From: Phoenicibacter congonensis
GTDB lineage: Bacteria; Actinomycetota; Coriobacteriia; Coriobacteriales; Eggerthellaceae
Assembly: GCF_900169485.1 (NCBI RefSeq)
Contig: NZ_LT821227.1
Location: forward strand, 434,001-498,000
DNA: 64,000 nt
Reading direction: 5' to 3'
Part shown: in pieces, positions 45,023 through 53,739 of the stretch
Layout: every line of letters starts with the position of its first letter
Position numbering within the stretch: the first letter of the stretch is position 1
Notes under the pieces: generated by a model
Seen by the model: only the letters and a program-made list of their open reading frames with translations
Database searches by the model: none
What the model was told of the DNA's origin: nothing
Translations under genes and position numbers: made by a program

Positions 45023-46471
45023 ATGGCAGCATTGGATTCGGTTAAGCGTGCAGGGCTTAACAAAATGGTTGATTATTTGTTTGAGGACCCTGAGGAGCGC
45101 TTTCCTAAAGCTATGGAGATGGTTGATAAAATTGCACCTGAAGCTCTCTTCGCATCACAGCGTCTTGCATTCAAGAATGCTATCGCTCAGCACAATAACT
45201 GGTATCAACTTCTTTTAAAACTTGCCGATTTGAACCCTGAGATGAGCAATCGCATAATTAAGACCTTCATTGTTGATTCGAATCTCATGGTGTGGGGCGA
45301 ACAGGAAAAAAATCGTGATAAATATAAATGCAACATTCCGTGGACTGTTTTGCTAGACCCAACGAGCGCTTGTAATCTTCATTGCACAGGTTGTTGGGCA
45401 GCAGAATATGGTCACAAGCTCAACTTGTCTTATGATGACATTAATTCAATCATCGAGCAGGCTAAGGCGCTCGGCACTCACGTGTTTATCTACACTGGTG
45501 GTGAGCCACTTGTGAGAAAGCACGATTTGATTAAAATTTGTGAAGCTCACCCCGATTGCGTATTCCTTTGTTTTACTAATGGAACACTCATTGATGAGGA
45601 GTTCTGCCAAGACATTATTCGAGTCGCCAACTTTGTCCCTGCAATTTCTGCGGAAGGTTTCGAAGAAGCAACTGATGCACGACGTGGAAAGGGCGTATTT
45701 AAGAAAGTTCAAGATGCAATGGAGCTTCTTCGCAAGCATAAACTCCCATTTGGCGTTTCTTGCTGCTACACTTCTCAAAACGCAAGTTCAATTGCAAGTG
45801 AAGAATATTTTGACTATCTGATTGATCAAGGTGCATTGTTTGCTTGGATTTTCTCGTTTATGCCTGTCGGATATGACACAACAGCTGATTTAATTCCAAC
45901 AGCACAGCAGCGCAAGGACCTATACACTTTCGTGCGTAAAATGCGCGAATCAAAACCATTATTTACGCTTGATTTCCAGGATGATGGTGAATTCGTTGGC
46001 GGATGCATTGCTGGTGGTCGTCGTTATTTGCACATTAACGCTGCTGGCGACGTTGAGCCTTGCGTTTTTGCTCATTATTCAAATTGCAACATTCATGATG
46101 TTAGCCTTCTAGAGGCGCTTCAGTCTCCAATTTTTATGGAGTATTATTACGAGCAGCCATTTGATGGAAATTACCTGCGTCCTTGCCCAATTCTTGAAAA
46201 CTCAGGTGCTCTTGCGGAGATGGTTAAACGCGCCGGTGCAAAATCTACGGATCTTCAGCACGAGGAATCAGCTGAACACCTTTGCGCTAAAACTAAGGCG
46301 TTTAGTGAGGAGTGGGCTCCAGTTGCAAAAGAACTTTGGGAGAATCCTCAAGATCCTTTGTTCGAAAAGAGGCACGACAAGAGACAAGGCATGGCTGACA
46401 CCGACTTGCACAAGTTTGAGCGCCTAGAAAAGGAAGGACGAGAGATTCATTATTGTGGAGGCTTAAAGTAG
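45023..46471 (+). CDS. Radical SAM protein with SPASM-like C-terminus
   Basis: 482 residues. The SAM cluster motif is CNLHCTGCW with the PTSA lead-in (about residue 115), followed by YTGGEPL and SAEG. The C-terminal part has further cysteines (GGCIAGG, EPCVFAHYSNC, RPCPILEN) as in SPASM-type auxiliary clusters. About 100 N-terminal residues precede the core. AAAGGAGG lies seven bases before ATG 45023. Similar proteins next to TetR regulators exist in related anaerobes, but no product is known; peptide, lipid or heme modification are all possible. Confidence 0.88.
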   Translation: MAALDSVKRAGLNKMVDYLFEDPEERFPKAMEMVDKIAPEALFASQRLAFKNAIAQHNNWYQLLLKLADLNPEMSNRIIKTFIVDSNLMVWGEQEKNRDKYKCNIPWTVLLDPTSACNLHCTGCWAAEYGHKLNLSYDDINSIIEQAKALGTHVFIYTGGEPLVRKHDLIKICEAHPDCVFLCFTNGTLIDEEFCQDIIRVANFVPAISAEGFEEATDARRGKGVFKKVQDAMELLRKHKLPFGVSCCYTSQNASSIASEEYFDYLIDQGALFAWIFSFMPVGYDTTADLIPTAQQRKDLYTFVRKMRESKPLFTLDFQDDGEFVGGCIAGGRRYLHINAAGDVEPCVFAHYSNCNIHDVSLLEALQSPIFMEYYYEQPFDGNYLRPCPILENSGALAEMVKRAGAKSTDLQHEESAEHLCAKTKAFSEEWAPVAKELWENPQDPLFEKRHDKRQGMADTDLHKFERLEKEGREIHYCGGLK

Positions 46472-46637
46472 CTTTTGATAATTTGTGTTGTCCCTTTAAA
46501 ATGTTGTCAGACATAAATGAGTTACAAAAACTCTTTTGTTATGCATTTAGACATTGTACGTTGGGATTTTTGCGCAAAGAAATGAGCTATTAAATGGTTT
46601 CAATGATTTCTTTTTAGGATTTATATTTATTAGCGAG

Positions 46638-46666
46638 TTTTCAATAAATGCTATTTAATTTATAGT
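46638..46666 (+). promoter_or_regulatory. Probable metK promoter
   Basis: TTTTCA (46638-46643), 17-base spacer, TATAGT (46661-46666). No SAM riboswitch recognised in the 240-base leader. Confidence 0.4.
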
Positions 46667-46720
46667 TTGTAAGAGATCTTTAGATTTCTGGCTGTGCTTT
46701 ATTGAATTAGGAATTTGAAA

Positions 46721-47971
46721 ATGACAGATTATTTATTTACCTCAGAATCAGTCACAGAAGGTCATCCTGACAAATTGTGCGATCAGGTCTCAGACGCCGT
46801 TCTTGACGCGATTTTACAGAAAGAAATTGAACTTGAAAAATCGGGTTACATAGCACCAAACGGCCACCCAGCAGATGTAACTAAGGTGCGCTGTGCTTGC
46901 GAAACGCTTGCAACCACTGGCACTGTTTTTGTTACAGGAGAAATTCGCACCCAGGCCTATGTCGATGTTGACGCAATCGTTCGTGACGTTGTCCGCTCTA
47001 TTGGTTATGATCGTGCAAAATATGGTTTTGACTGCGACACATGCGGCGTCATCAACGCCATCCACAATCAAAGTCCCGACATTGCCCAAGGTGTTGATGA
47101 AAGTTGGGAAGCTCAACATGGAGAAGCCGCCGACATTAAAGACGAGATTGGCGCGGGCGATCAGGGAATGGTTTTTGGCTATGCTTGCAATGAAACAAGC
47201 ACTCTCATGCCAATGCCAATTTTTTTGGCTCATCGACTTTCAGAAAGACTGACTAAAGTTCGCAAAGATGGAACATGCTCGTTCCTTCGTCCAGATGGTA
47301 AAACTCAAGTTTCTGTTCGTTATGTTGATGGCAAACCTTCTCAAGTTGAAAAGGTGCTTATTTCAACTCAGCATGATGAATCAGTTAGCCATGACGAACT
47401 CACGAAGAGTCTCATTGAGAACGTTATAAATCCAGTATTTGATGATGAAGGCGTAAAGGTTGCCGATAATTTGGAGATTTTCGTAAATCCAACTGGACGT
47501 TTTGTGATTGGTGGACCAATGGGCGACACAGGACTGACTGGTCGAAAGCTCATCGTTGACACCTATGGCGGCATGGGTCGTCACGGGGGTGGTGCTTTTT
47601 CTGGGAAAGACTGCACAAAGGTCGATCGCTCCGCTGCATATGCAGCTCGTTGGGTTGCTAAAAATGTCGTTGCAGCAGGCCTTGCCGACAGATGCGAAGT
47701 TCAAATTGCGTATGCAATTGGAATGGCTCACCCGATGAGCATTATGGTTGAGACTTTTGGCACGAATCATGTTCCTGTCGCAGACATTGAGCAGGCTGTT
47801 AATGAGGTGTTTGATTTGCGACCAGCTGCAATTATTGAATCGCTTGATTTGCGTCGCCCGATTTATCGTTTGACTAGCAACTATGGTCACTTTGGCCGTG
47901 AGCTGCCAGAATTCACATGGGAAAAATGCGATAGAGCCGATGAATTGAAACGCGCCTGCAATTTGATTTAA
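46721..47971 (+). CDS. metK: S-adenosylmethionine synthetase
   Basis: Makes SAM from ATP and methionine. 416 residues. Motifs: [20 protein letters not shown], the hexapeptide GAGDQG (near 145), and the glycine-rich [22 protein letters not shown] 46721 with AGGA upstream; TTG 46715 is less likely. Located after the radical SAM gene, which consumes SAM, but with its own promoter and a strong terminator. Confidence 0.98.
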   Translation: MTDYLFTSESVTEGHPDKLCDQVSDAVLDAILQKEIELEKSGYIAPNGHPADVTKVRCACETLATTGTVFVTGEIRTQAYVDVDAIVRDVVRSIGYDRAKYGFDCDTCGVINAIHNQSPDIAQGVDESWEAQHGEAADIKDEIGAGDQGMVFGYACNETSTLMPMPIFLAHRLSERLTKVRKDGTCSFLRPDGKTQVSVRYVDGKPSQVEKVLISTQHDESVSHDELTKSLIENVINPVFDDEGVKVADNLEIFVNPTGRFVIGGPMGDTGLTGRKLIVDTYGGMGRHGGGAFSGKDCTKVDRSAAYAARWVAKNVVAAGLADRCEVQIAYAIGMAHPMSIMVETFGTNHVPVADIEQAVNEVFDLRPAAIIESLDLRRPIYRLTSNYGHFGRELPEFTWEKCDRADELKRACNLI

Positions 47972-48004
47972 ACAACGCTAAACGATTGATGAACTAAATG
48001 CCGC

Positions 48005-48043
48005 AAGCCCCGATTGATGCGTTTCTCTCGGGGCTTATTTATT
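48005..48043 (+). terminator. Terminator after metK
   Basis: AAGCCCCGA (48005-48013) pairs perfectly with TCGGGGCTT (48028-48036), then ATTTATT. The 260 bases to nadK show no further feature. Confidence 0.85.
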
Positions 48044-48299
48044 GTAACTATAGTCCCGCTTGAGCAGGCGTCCGAATTATGCTACCTGTTCCACTTCCTG
48101 ATATAAATATTGACTTTAACTGCGTGTAGATGTGGGAGATGCACACTCATTATTCGTTACTGCAAGTTGAAATTGAGGATGTTAGAAAAACTAATTGCGG
48201 TAATTTTAGAATTAAATTTGATTGTTTTCACTCCTGTTGATAAAGACTAAGGACAGTAGTGGAAATGTGGATGTGTAGACAGCGGATCCTTGTTCTCTT

Positions 48300-49202
48300 C
48301 TATAGTCCACGGAAAAAAGTGGCAGTCGCTTTCCGGATTGTAGTGTTGGCTTCTTTGTATAAAAGGGTTGTTGGAACTTTGCCGCGTCGAACATAAACAG
48401 TTGTAATTTCGCCATCTAGACCAGCCTCCATGCCATCAACATAAACGGCAGGGATTCTTTTTACCTGATTGTTTTTGTCAAGCACTAGCTTTAGCTGGAC
48501 GATGTCATTCTCGTTTGTGAGGATTGTGCGAGCCGAAATTGTGTGACTTGCGAGTGGTTGTACGATTAGTCCTCGAAAAGAAGGTGCAACAATTGGCCCA
48601 CCTGCTGCAAGGCTGTAGGCAGTGGAACCTGTGGCGGTTGCAATAATCATTCCGTCACCTTTAAAGCGACCGACAGCAGCTCCCGAAATGTCGAGCATCA
48701 TGTCGAGCATAATCCCTGAGCCGCCACGAGTGATTGCAACTTCGTTTAGTGCAAAAAAGGAAGGACGTGTTTTTTGTGTGCCTTCTGCTACCCAGTCGGT
48801 TTCGTTTTCGCAGATGATGTCGCATTGAAGATTCGTGCGTCTCTCTTCCACTAGCTCACCTGCTAAAGCCATTGACGTGAGCTCAATGAGGTTGTCGTTA
48901 ACATCGTTTGCCAAAAATCCAAGGTTTCCCAAGTTGATGCCAAGGATCGGAACATCTTTGCCTGTCAAAATTCTTGCTGTGCGCAAAATTGTTCCATCGC
49001 CTCCAAGCGTGATTACAAGATCAACTTCATCATTTTCGACGCACTCAGGAACTGTTTCATATGTGATTGGGTCATCCCAAACTAGTCTGTCAACATTAAC
49101 AGTTTCGGTTTGGACTCCTTGAGCCTGAAGATAGGCAACAAGCATCGCGCATTTATCAATTGCCCCTGGTTTTGAATTGCTAATTGCGATTAATGTTCGC
49201 AC
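48300..49202 (-). CDS. nadK: NAD kinase
   Basis: Phosphorylates NAD to NADP. 300 residues: LGGDGTILRTAR (about 66-77), NLGFLA, FALNEVAITR, and ATATGSTAYSLAAGGPIV. GTG start with AAAGGAG upstream. A roughly 12-residue Glu/Thr-rich loop (about 141-152) precedes FALNE. Divergent from nhaC. Confidence 0.97.
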   Translation of the reverse strand: MRTLIAISNSKPGAIDKCAMLVAYLQAQGVQTETVNVDRLVWDDPITYETVPECVENDEVDLVITLGGDGTILRTARILTGKDVPILGINLGNLGFLANDVNDNLIELTSMALAGELVEERRTNLQCDIICENETDWVAEGTQKTRPSFFALNEVAITRGGSGIMLDMMLDISGAAVGRFKGDGMIIATATGSTAYSLAAGGPIVAPSFRGLIVQPLASHTISARTILTNENDIVQLKLVLDKNNQVKRIPAVYVDGMEAGLDGEITTVYVRRGKVPTTLLYKEANTTIRKATATFFRGL

Positions 49203-49372
49203 CTTGGCTCCTTTATTTACCCCCTCATGAATTCGTTAGTCATTATACCTTGCATGATTGTTAACTGTTGATTAAAACGCCAGTGTCGTGGGCCGTTTGT
49301 CGTCGCATCTTAGCCCGTGCAATGGCTGTTTGATATGATATGCGCGGTTTATAAATTAAGGAGAAGGAAACA

Positions 49373-51052
49373 ATGGAAGGTTTTGATTTGATTTCCACGG
49401 GGGCTTGGTCGCTCATCCCGCCAATTTTGGCGCTTGGTCTCGCTCTCATTACAAAAGAAGTTTATTCTTCTTTGACTGTTGGCGTTCTTTCAGGAATGCT
49501 CATTTATCAATTCACTCTCAACGGATTCGGCGTCAAACAGGTTATCGATTCGGTTGTGATGGTCCCTCAAATGATGGCCGAACAAATAGGAGGAAATGGA
49601 GGCCTCATATTATTCATGGCCTTACTTGGCGCGCTCACCGTCGTAATAGCGATTGCAGGCGGTTCTCGTGCCTATGCAGAATGGGTCACAAAACATGTTA
49701 AAAGTCCTCGAATGGCGCTTGTTTTAACGACACTACTTGGCATTTTCATCTTCGTTGACGACTACTTTAACTGCTTGACTGTTGGTGCTGTCATGCGTCC
49801 TGTTACCGACAAGTTCAACATCTCTCGCGAAAAGCTCTCGTGGATTATTGACTCAATGGCTGCTCCAGTTTGCATCATTGCTCCTGTTTCATCATGGGCC
49901 GTGGCTGTTGCAGGCTATCTTGGAGAAGGTGGATTCAATTCGTTTGTCGCTTCCATTCCATATAACTTCTATGCGTTGCTCACGATTTTCTTCGTGCTGT
50001 TCATGTGCATTTCGAAGTTTGACTATGGTCCAATGGCAAAGGCCGAGGCGCTTTCTCAAGGCGTGTTAAATAAGGTGCAAATTCCTGGCAAAGGCACAGT
50101 TTTGGAAGCTTCATCTTCTAAGGCAGTTGGAATAGACCCTGAAGATCTCGATAAAGAAAACCCCGACTTGCCAACTTTTGTTGCTGAGCTTGATGAAGTT
50201 GAGGCAACGGCACAATCTGAACTAATGGAATACAAAGGAATTAAAATTTCGGAAAAAGGCAGAGTGTTCGATCTTGTAATTCCAATTCTTGTTCTTGTTG
50301 TTTTCTCAATTCTGGGAATGATTTATGTAGGAGGATTCTTCGAGGGAGTCGATTTTGCAACTGCTCTGGGTGAAAGCCCAACGACTGGTCTTTGCATTGG
50401 TGCGTTTGTTGCCATTGCTGTAGCGGCTGCAATGTTCTTACCGAGAAAACTGATGAATCTCGACATTTTTGTTCAGGGAATTTGTGAAGGTGTTCGTTCG
50501 ATGGTTGGAGCAATCATGATTCTCGTTCTTGCTTGGAGCCTCGGTGGATGCTGCCGTTATCTTTTGGGCACTGGTGAATTTGTTGCTGAATGCCTCAATG
50601 GTTTTGGGCAAAGCTTGCAAATTCTGCCACTACTCTTGTTCCTTGTGAGCGCAGCTATTGGCTTTGCAATGGGAACAAGCTGGGGAACAATTGCTCTCAT
50701 TATTCCAATCGTTGTTGGTGTTTATGCTCCAGAAGACCCTCTCTTCCTCGTTGGCGTTGGCTCAACACTTGCTGGTGCAGTTTATGGAGACCACATATCA
50801 CCAATTTCAGATACGACAATTCTTTCGTCGACGGGTGCGCTGTGTAATCACCTGCGGCATGTCGCTACGCAAATTCCATATGCATCACTTGTCATGATTG
50901 TTTGTGCTGTTTGCTATGCAATTGCAGGATTTACCGCTAATCCTTGGATTTCACTCGCAGTTGGCGTTGTTTTAATTGTCATTGGTGCAACGGTTCTCAA
51001 CAAAGTCCAAGGTATAGCCACTCTCAAGAAGAAGGGTTCAGTTAAGGCATAG
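49373..51052 (+). CDS. nhaC: NhaC-family Na+/H+ antiporter
   Basis: 559-residue membrane protein with about 12-13 hydrophobic segments and a central hydrophilic loop (about 230-295). VDDYFNCLTVGAVMRPVTDK and AMGTSWGTIALIIPI followed by GAVYGDHISPISDTTILSS are NhaC signatures. GGAGAAGG before the ATG. First gene of a tight run with pgeF, yggS, sepF and yggT. Exchange of sodium for protons or of an organic acid pair is possible. Confidence 0.9.
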   Translation: MEGFDLISTGAWSLIPPILALGLALITKEVYSSLTVGVLSGMLIYQFTLNGFGVKQVIDSVVMVPQMMAEQIGGNGGLILFMALLGALTVVIAIAGGSRAYAEWVTKHVKSPRMALVLTTLLGIFIFVDDYFNCLTVGAVMRPVTDKFNISREKLSWIIDSMAAPVCIIAPVSSWAVAVAGYLGEGGFNSFVASIPYNFYALLTIFFVLFMCISKFDYGPMAKAEALSQGVLNKVQIPGKGTVLEASSSKAVGIDPEDLDKENPDLPTFVAELDEVEATAQSELMEYKGIKISEKGRVFDLVIPILVLVVFSILGMIYVGGFFEGVDFATALGESPTTGLCIGAFVAIAVAAAMFLPRKLMNLDIFVQGICEGVRSMVGAIMILVLAWSLGGCCRYLLGTGEFVAECLNGFGQSLQILPLLLFLVSAAIGFAMGTSWGTIALIIPIVVGVYAPEDPLFLVGVGSTLAGAVYGDHISPISDTTILSSTGALCNHLRHVATQIPYASLVMIVCAVCYAIAGFTANPWISLAVGVVLIVIGATVLNKVQGIATLKKKGSVKA

Positions 51053-51069
51053 CTTTCGGAGGAATGGTT

Positions 51070-51915
51070 GTGTTAGCTTTACCTAAGTTAGAAAAGTTTA
51101 ATTCGTGCGGCATAGAGTTTTTTACTGACAATGCCCTATATAGTGACACTGGCATTCGCATTGCATTTTCAACTCGCGTTGGTGGTGCTAGCGAAGGTCA
51201 GTGGGGGTCTCTAAATCTTGGCAGCCATGTGGAAGACAACATTAGTGATGTGATGGAGAACAGGGAGCTTTTGCTAAAGGCTCTCTGTTCCTTTAATTCC
51301 AAGACTGGCTTGTCGTCAGGTTCTGATGAAACTGACACTCCTAACTATCATCCTGTCATCACGAATCCACGTCAGGTGCATGGCGACACAGTTTTCTGCG
51401 TGAATTCAGCTAGCCAAATTTTTGATGGGGAAGAAGGTGACGGGGTAGTGTGCAACTGTAAAGAAATAGCTCCACTGCTCTGCTTTGCTGATTGCGCGCC
51501 TGTCATTTTAGCTGCAAATGATGGCACCTTTGCAGTCGTTCATGCTGGCTGGCGCGGTGTTGTAAATAAAATTTCTGCCAAAGCTTTTTCAATGTTGGTT
51601 GACAAATGCGGATCTGAACCGGGTGAAATAAATGCCTATGTAGGAGCGCACATTCGCCAATGCTGTTTTGAAGTTGGCGATGAAGTTGCTGCAATTTTCC
51701 GCAAAACCTTTGGTGAAAATGTGCTCTGTACAAATTGCGACAAGTTTAATGTTTCGATGTCGACTGCTTTGAAAATGCAGCTTATGGCGGTTGGTTTAAA
51801 AGAAGAACGCTTTTGCGACTTGGGGCTTTGCACAAAATGCAATGAAGACCTATTCTATTCATATCGTGCAACTGATGGTAAATGTGGAAGGCACGGTGCA
51901 ATAGCTTTTAGATAG
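51070..51915 (+). CDS. pgeF: PgeF/YlmD-type purine nucleoside enzyme (peptidoglycan editing factor)
   Basis: About 281 residues of the DUF152/laccase-domain family. Metal site residues: NPRQVHGD (His), LCFADCAPV (Cys) and VVHAGWRG (His). Known members act on adenosine/inosine phosphorolysis or deamination and, in E. coli, prevent UDP-MurNAc misligation. A Ser/Asp-rich insert (about 73-95) precedes the first His. GTG 51070 has CGGAGG seven bases upstream; ATG 51064 would be too close. Eighteen bases after nhaC. Confidence 0.9.
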   Translation: MLALPKLEKFNSCGIEFFTDNALYSDTGIRIAFSTRVGGASEGQWGSLNLGSHVEDNISDVMENRELLLKALCSFNSKTGLSSGSDETDTPNYHPVITNPRQVHGDTVFCVNSASQIFDGEEGDGVVCNCKEIAPLLCFADCAPVILAANDGTFAVVHAGWRGVVNKISAKAFSMLVDKCGSEPGEINAYVGAHIRQCCFEVGDEVAAIFRKTFGENVLCTNCDKFNVSMSTALKMQLMAVGLKEERFCDLGLCTKCNEDLFYSYRATDGKCGRHGAIAFR

Positions 51916-51923
51916 GAGTTCTT

Positions 51924-52610
51924 ATGCTGACCAACTATGCATCAATCAATAAACAGCTCGCAGAACAGGCGAAATCGTGCGGAAGAAATCCAAACGAAGT
52001 TACATTGATTGCAGTTTCTAAAACAGTTGGACTCCAAGAGGTTGAATCGGCCATCGATGAGGGTGCTCATGATTTTGGTGAAAACAGACCTGAAGAACTT
52101 GTCCGCAAATCGCAAGCATTCCCAAATGAAAACTGGCATTTTATTGGCAACATTCAATCTCGTCAAATCAAAAACATTGTGCCTCACGCTTGCATGATTC
52201 ATTCTCTTTTCAAATTTGAACATGCCGAAAAAATCGATCGCGTTGCTAAAGAAATCGGGAAAATCCAAAAGGTTTTAATTGAAGTTAACGTTTCGGGAGA
52301 AGCATCTAAATCGGGTGTACATTCTGGCGATTTGCCAGAATTTCTAAAAGCTTGCAAAGACTTAGAGAACATTTCAATTTGCGGACTTATGACGATGGCT
52401 CCAATTGAAGATGCTGCCCATGCCAACCTGCCTTCTGCGCTTGAAGTGTTTAGGTCGGCACATGATTTGCTTGAAGCCAATCGAGATCAGGCGGGCAGTC
52501 AATTTTGCGAGTTTTCTGCTGGGATGACAAACGACTGGCCGGATGCTGTTAAATGCGGGTCTACATTCATTAGAGTAGGAAGGGCTATTTTTGACCCAGA
52601 TATGTTCTAG
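51924..52610 (+). CDS. yggS: PLP homeostasis protein YggS
   Basis: 228 residues, single-domain alanine-racemase N-fold that buffers pyridoxal phosphate. IAVSKTV holds the PLP lysine (Lys33); FGENRPEEL, HFIGNIQSRQ, LIEVNVSGEASKSG and CGLMTMAPI follow. Near the end GMTNDWPDAV replaces the common GMS-D-AI form, and FIRVGRAIF closes it. Eight bases after pgeF; the pgeF-yggS-sepF-yggT order is the classic division-associated cluster of Gram-positives. Confidence 0.95.
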   Translation: MLTNYASINKQLAEQAKSCGRNPNEVTLIAVSKTVGLQEVESAIDEGAHDFGENRPEELVRKSQAFPNENWHFIGNIQSRQIKNIVPHACMIHSLFKFEHAEKIDRVAKEIGKIQKVLIEVNVSGEASKSGVHSGDLPEFLKACKDLENISICGLMTMAPIEDAAHANLPSALEVFRSAHDLLEANRDQAGSQFCEFSAGMTNDWPDAVKCGSTFIRVGRAIFDPDMF

Positions 52611-52671
52611 AAATCGGGGTTAATGCTAGAATCTATCTAACTTCTCTAACATTTTTAAGCGAGGCAAATTC

Positions 52672-53310
52672 ATGGCAAGTTTTAAGGAATTTTGCGCAAA
52701 TGCGAAATCAAAATTAGCTGGCACTCCTGCTCCTGAAGTTGAGGATGAGTCCGAAGAAGAAGTCTATGAAGAAGATAGAGACACATATTACGAAGCACAA
52801 AACGAAGCTGTAGCACCAATTGAGCGAACGGTTTCTCAATATGAAAGAGATGTATCTCGCCCTGCACATGCAAGTGCTCACAGGTCCAGCGGCCTAGATT
52901 CACTTTTTATTTCTACTGCTGAAAAACCTGCGGTTACAAGTGCTTCAGAAACTGCACCTATTTCTCCAATTGAGTTAGCAGATGCCGACATGATGCCTAG
53001 CCGTGAACGCTCTTATGTTGGAGCATCTCCAGTTGCGTCGAGGTCTCGGCAAGTTGCCGTTATTAACCCTGACACCTATGAAGAAGCTGAGTTTGTAACT
53101 AAAGCTCTGAGAGATAAAGACGTTGTTGTTATTGACCTTCGCGGAGTTGATCAAGGGCTTTCGCGCCGTTTTTTAGATTTTTCATTTGGTGCGACTTCTG
53201 CGCTGAATGGCAAAGTTGACATGCTTGAAAACAGGGTTTACACAATTTCTGTTGGAGAGCCAATTACGCAAAGTGAAATTGAACGAATAAAAAGGGACGG
53301 TTTAATTTAG
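52672..53310 (+). CDS. sepF: Cell division protein SepF
   Basis: 212 residues: an N-terminal helix (MASFKEFCANAKSKLA), a long disordered acidic linker (about 20-125), and a C-terminal SepF domain (AVINPDTYEEAEFVTKAL ... VVVIDLRGVDQGLSRRFLDF, about 127-210). It bundles FtsZ filaments and tethers the Z-ring to the membrane. GAGG before the ATG. Four bases from yggT. Confidence 0.95.
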   Translation: MASFKEFCANAKSKLAGTPAPEVEDESEEEVYEEDRDTYYEAQNEAVAPIERTVSQYERDVSRPAHASAHRSSGLDSLFISTAEKPAVTSASETAPISPIELADADMMPSRERSYVGASPVASRSRQVAVINPDTYEEAEFVTKALRDKDVVVIDLRGVDQGLSRRFLDFSFGATSALNGKVDMLENRVYTISVGEPITQSEIERIKRDGLI

Positions 53311-53313
53311 AAA

Positions 53314-53565
53314 ATGATCACACTTATATTAACGAGACTCATTGAGCTCTATATTCTTGTCATTTTTATCTATGTTTTAATGAGCTGGATTCCTCAAATG
53401 ACAGGATGGATTTATGAACTCTATTCTGTGCTTGGAAAAATTTGTGACCCTTATCTAAATCTCTTTAAAAAAGTCATTCCGGCCGCAGGGCCAGTTGACT
53501 TTTCCCCAATGGTGGCAGTTCTCGGCCTCATTGTTTTAGAGTGGATAATTAGAATCATTCTTTAA
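53314..53565 (+). CDS. yggT: YggT-family membrane protein
   Basis: 83 residues with two transmembrane segments and the YVLMSWIPQ and DPYLNLFKKVIP motifs of the YggT/YlmG family. Members are linked to division and osmotic tolerance. It starts three bases after the sepF stop, with no ribosome site of its own, so it depends on coupling. Confidence 0.9.
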   Translation: MITLILTRLIELYILVIFIYVLMSWIPQMTGWIYELYSVLGKICDPYLNLFKKVIPAAGPVDFSPMVAVLGLIVLEWIIRIIL

Positions 53566-53739
53566 CACTTGCTTTCTTAATGAACTAGATTCTAGATGTT
53601 TTAGGGTTTTAGGTTTTTAACAACACTTTTTAAGGATGACTAACTTGTCTCTCAGTGATTTTATGGGGACCGAGCAAAAGCTTCTGAGCGTTACTCTTTT
53701 GCTAGCTTGAGCGCGATTTATCTATAGAAGGGAGTCCAT

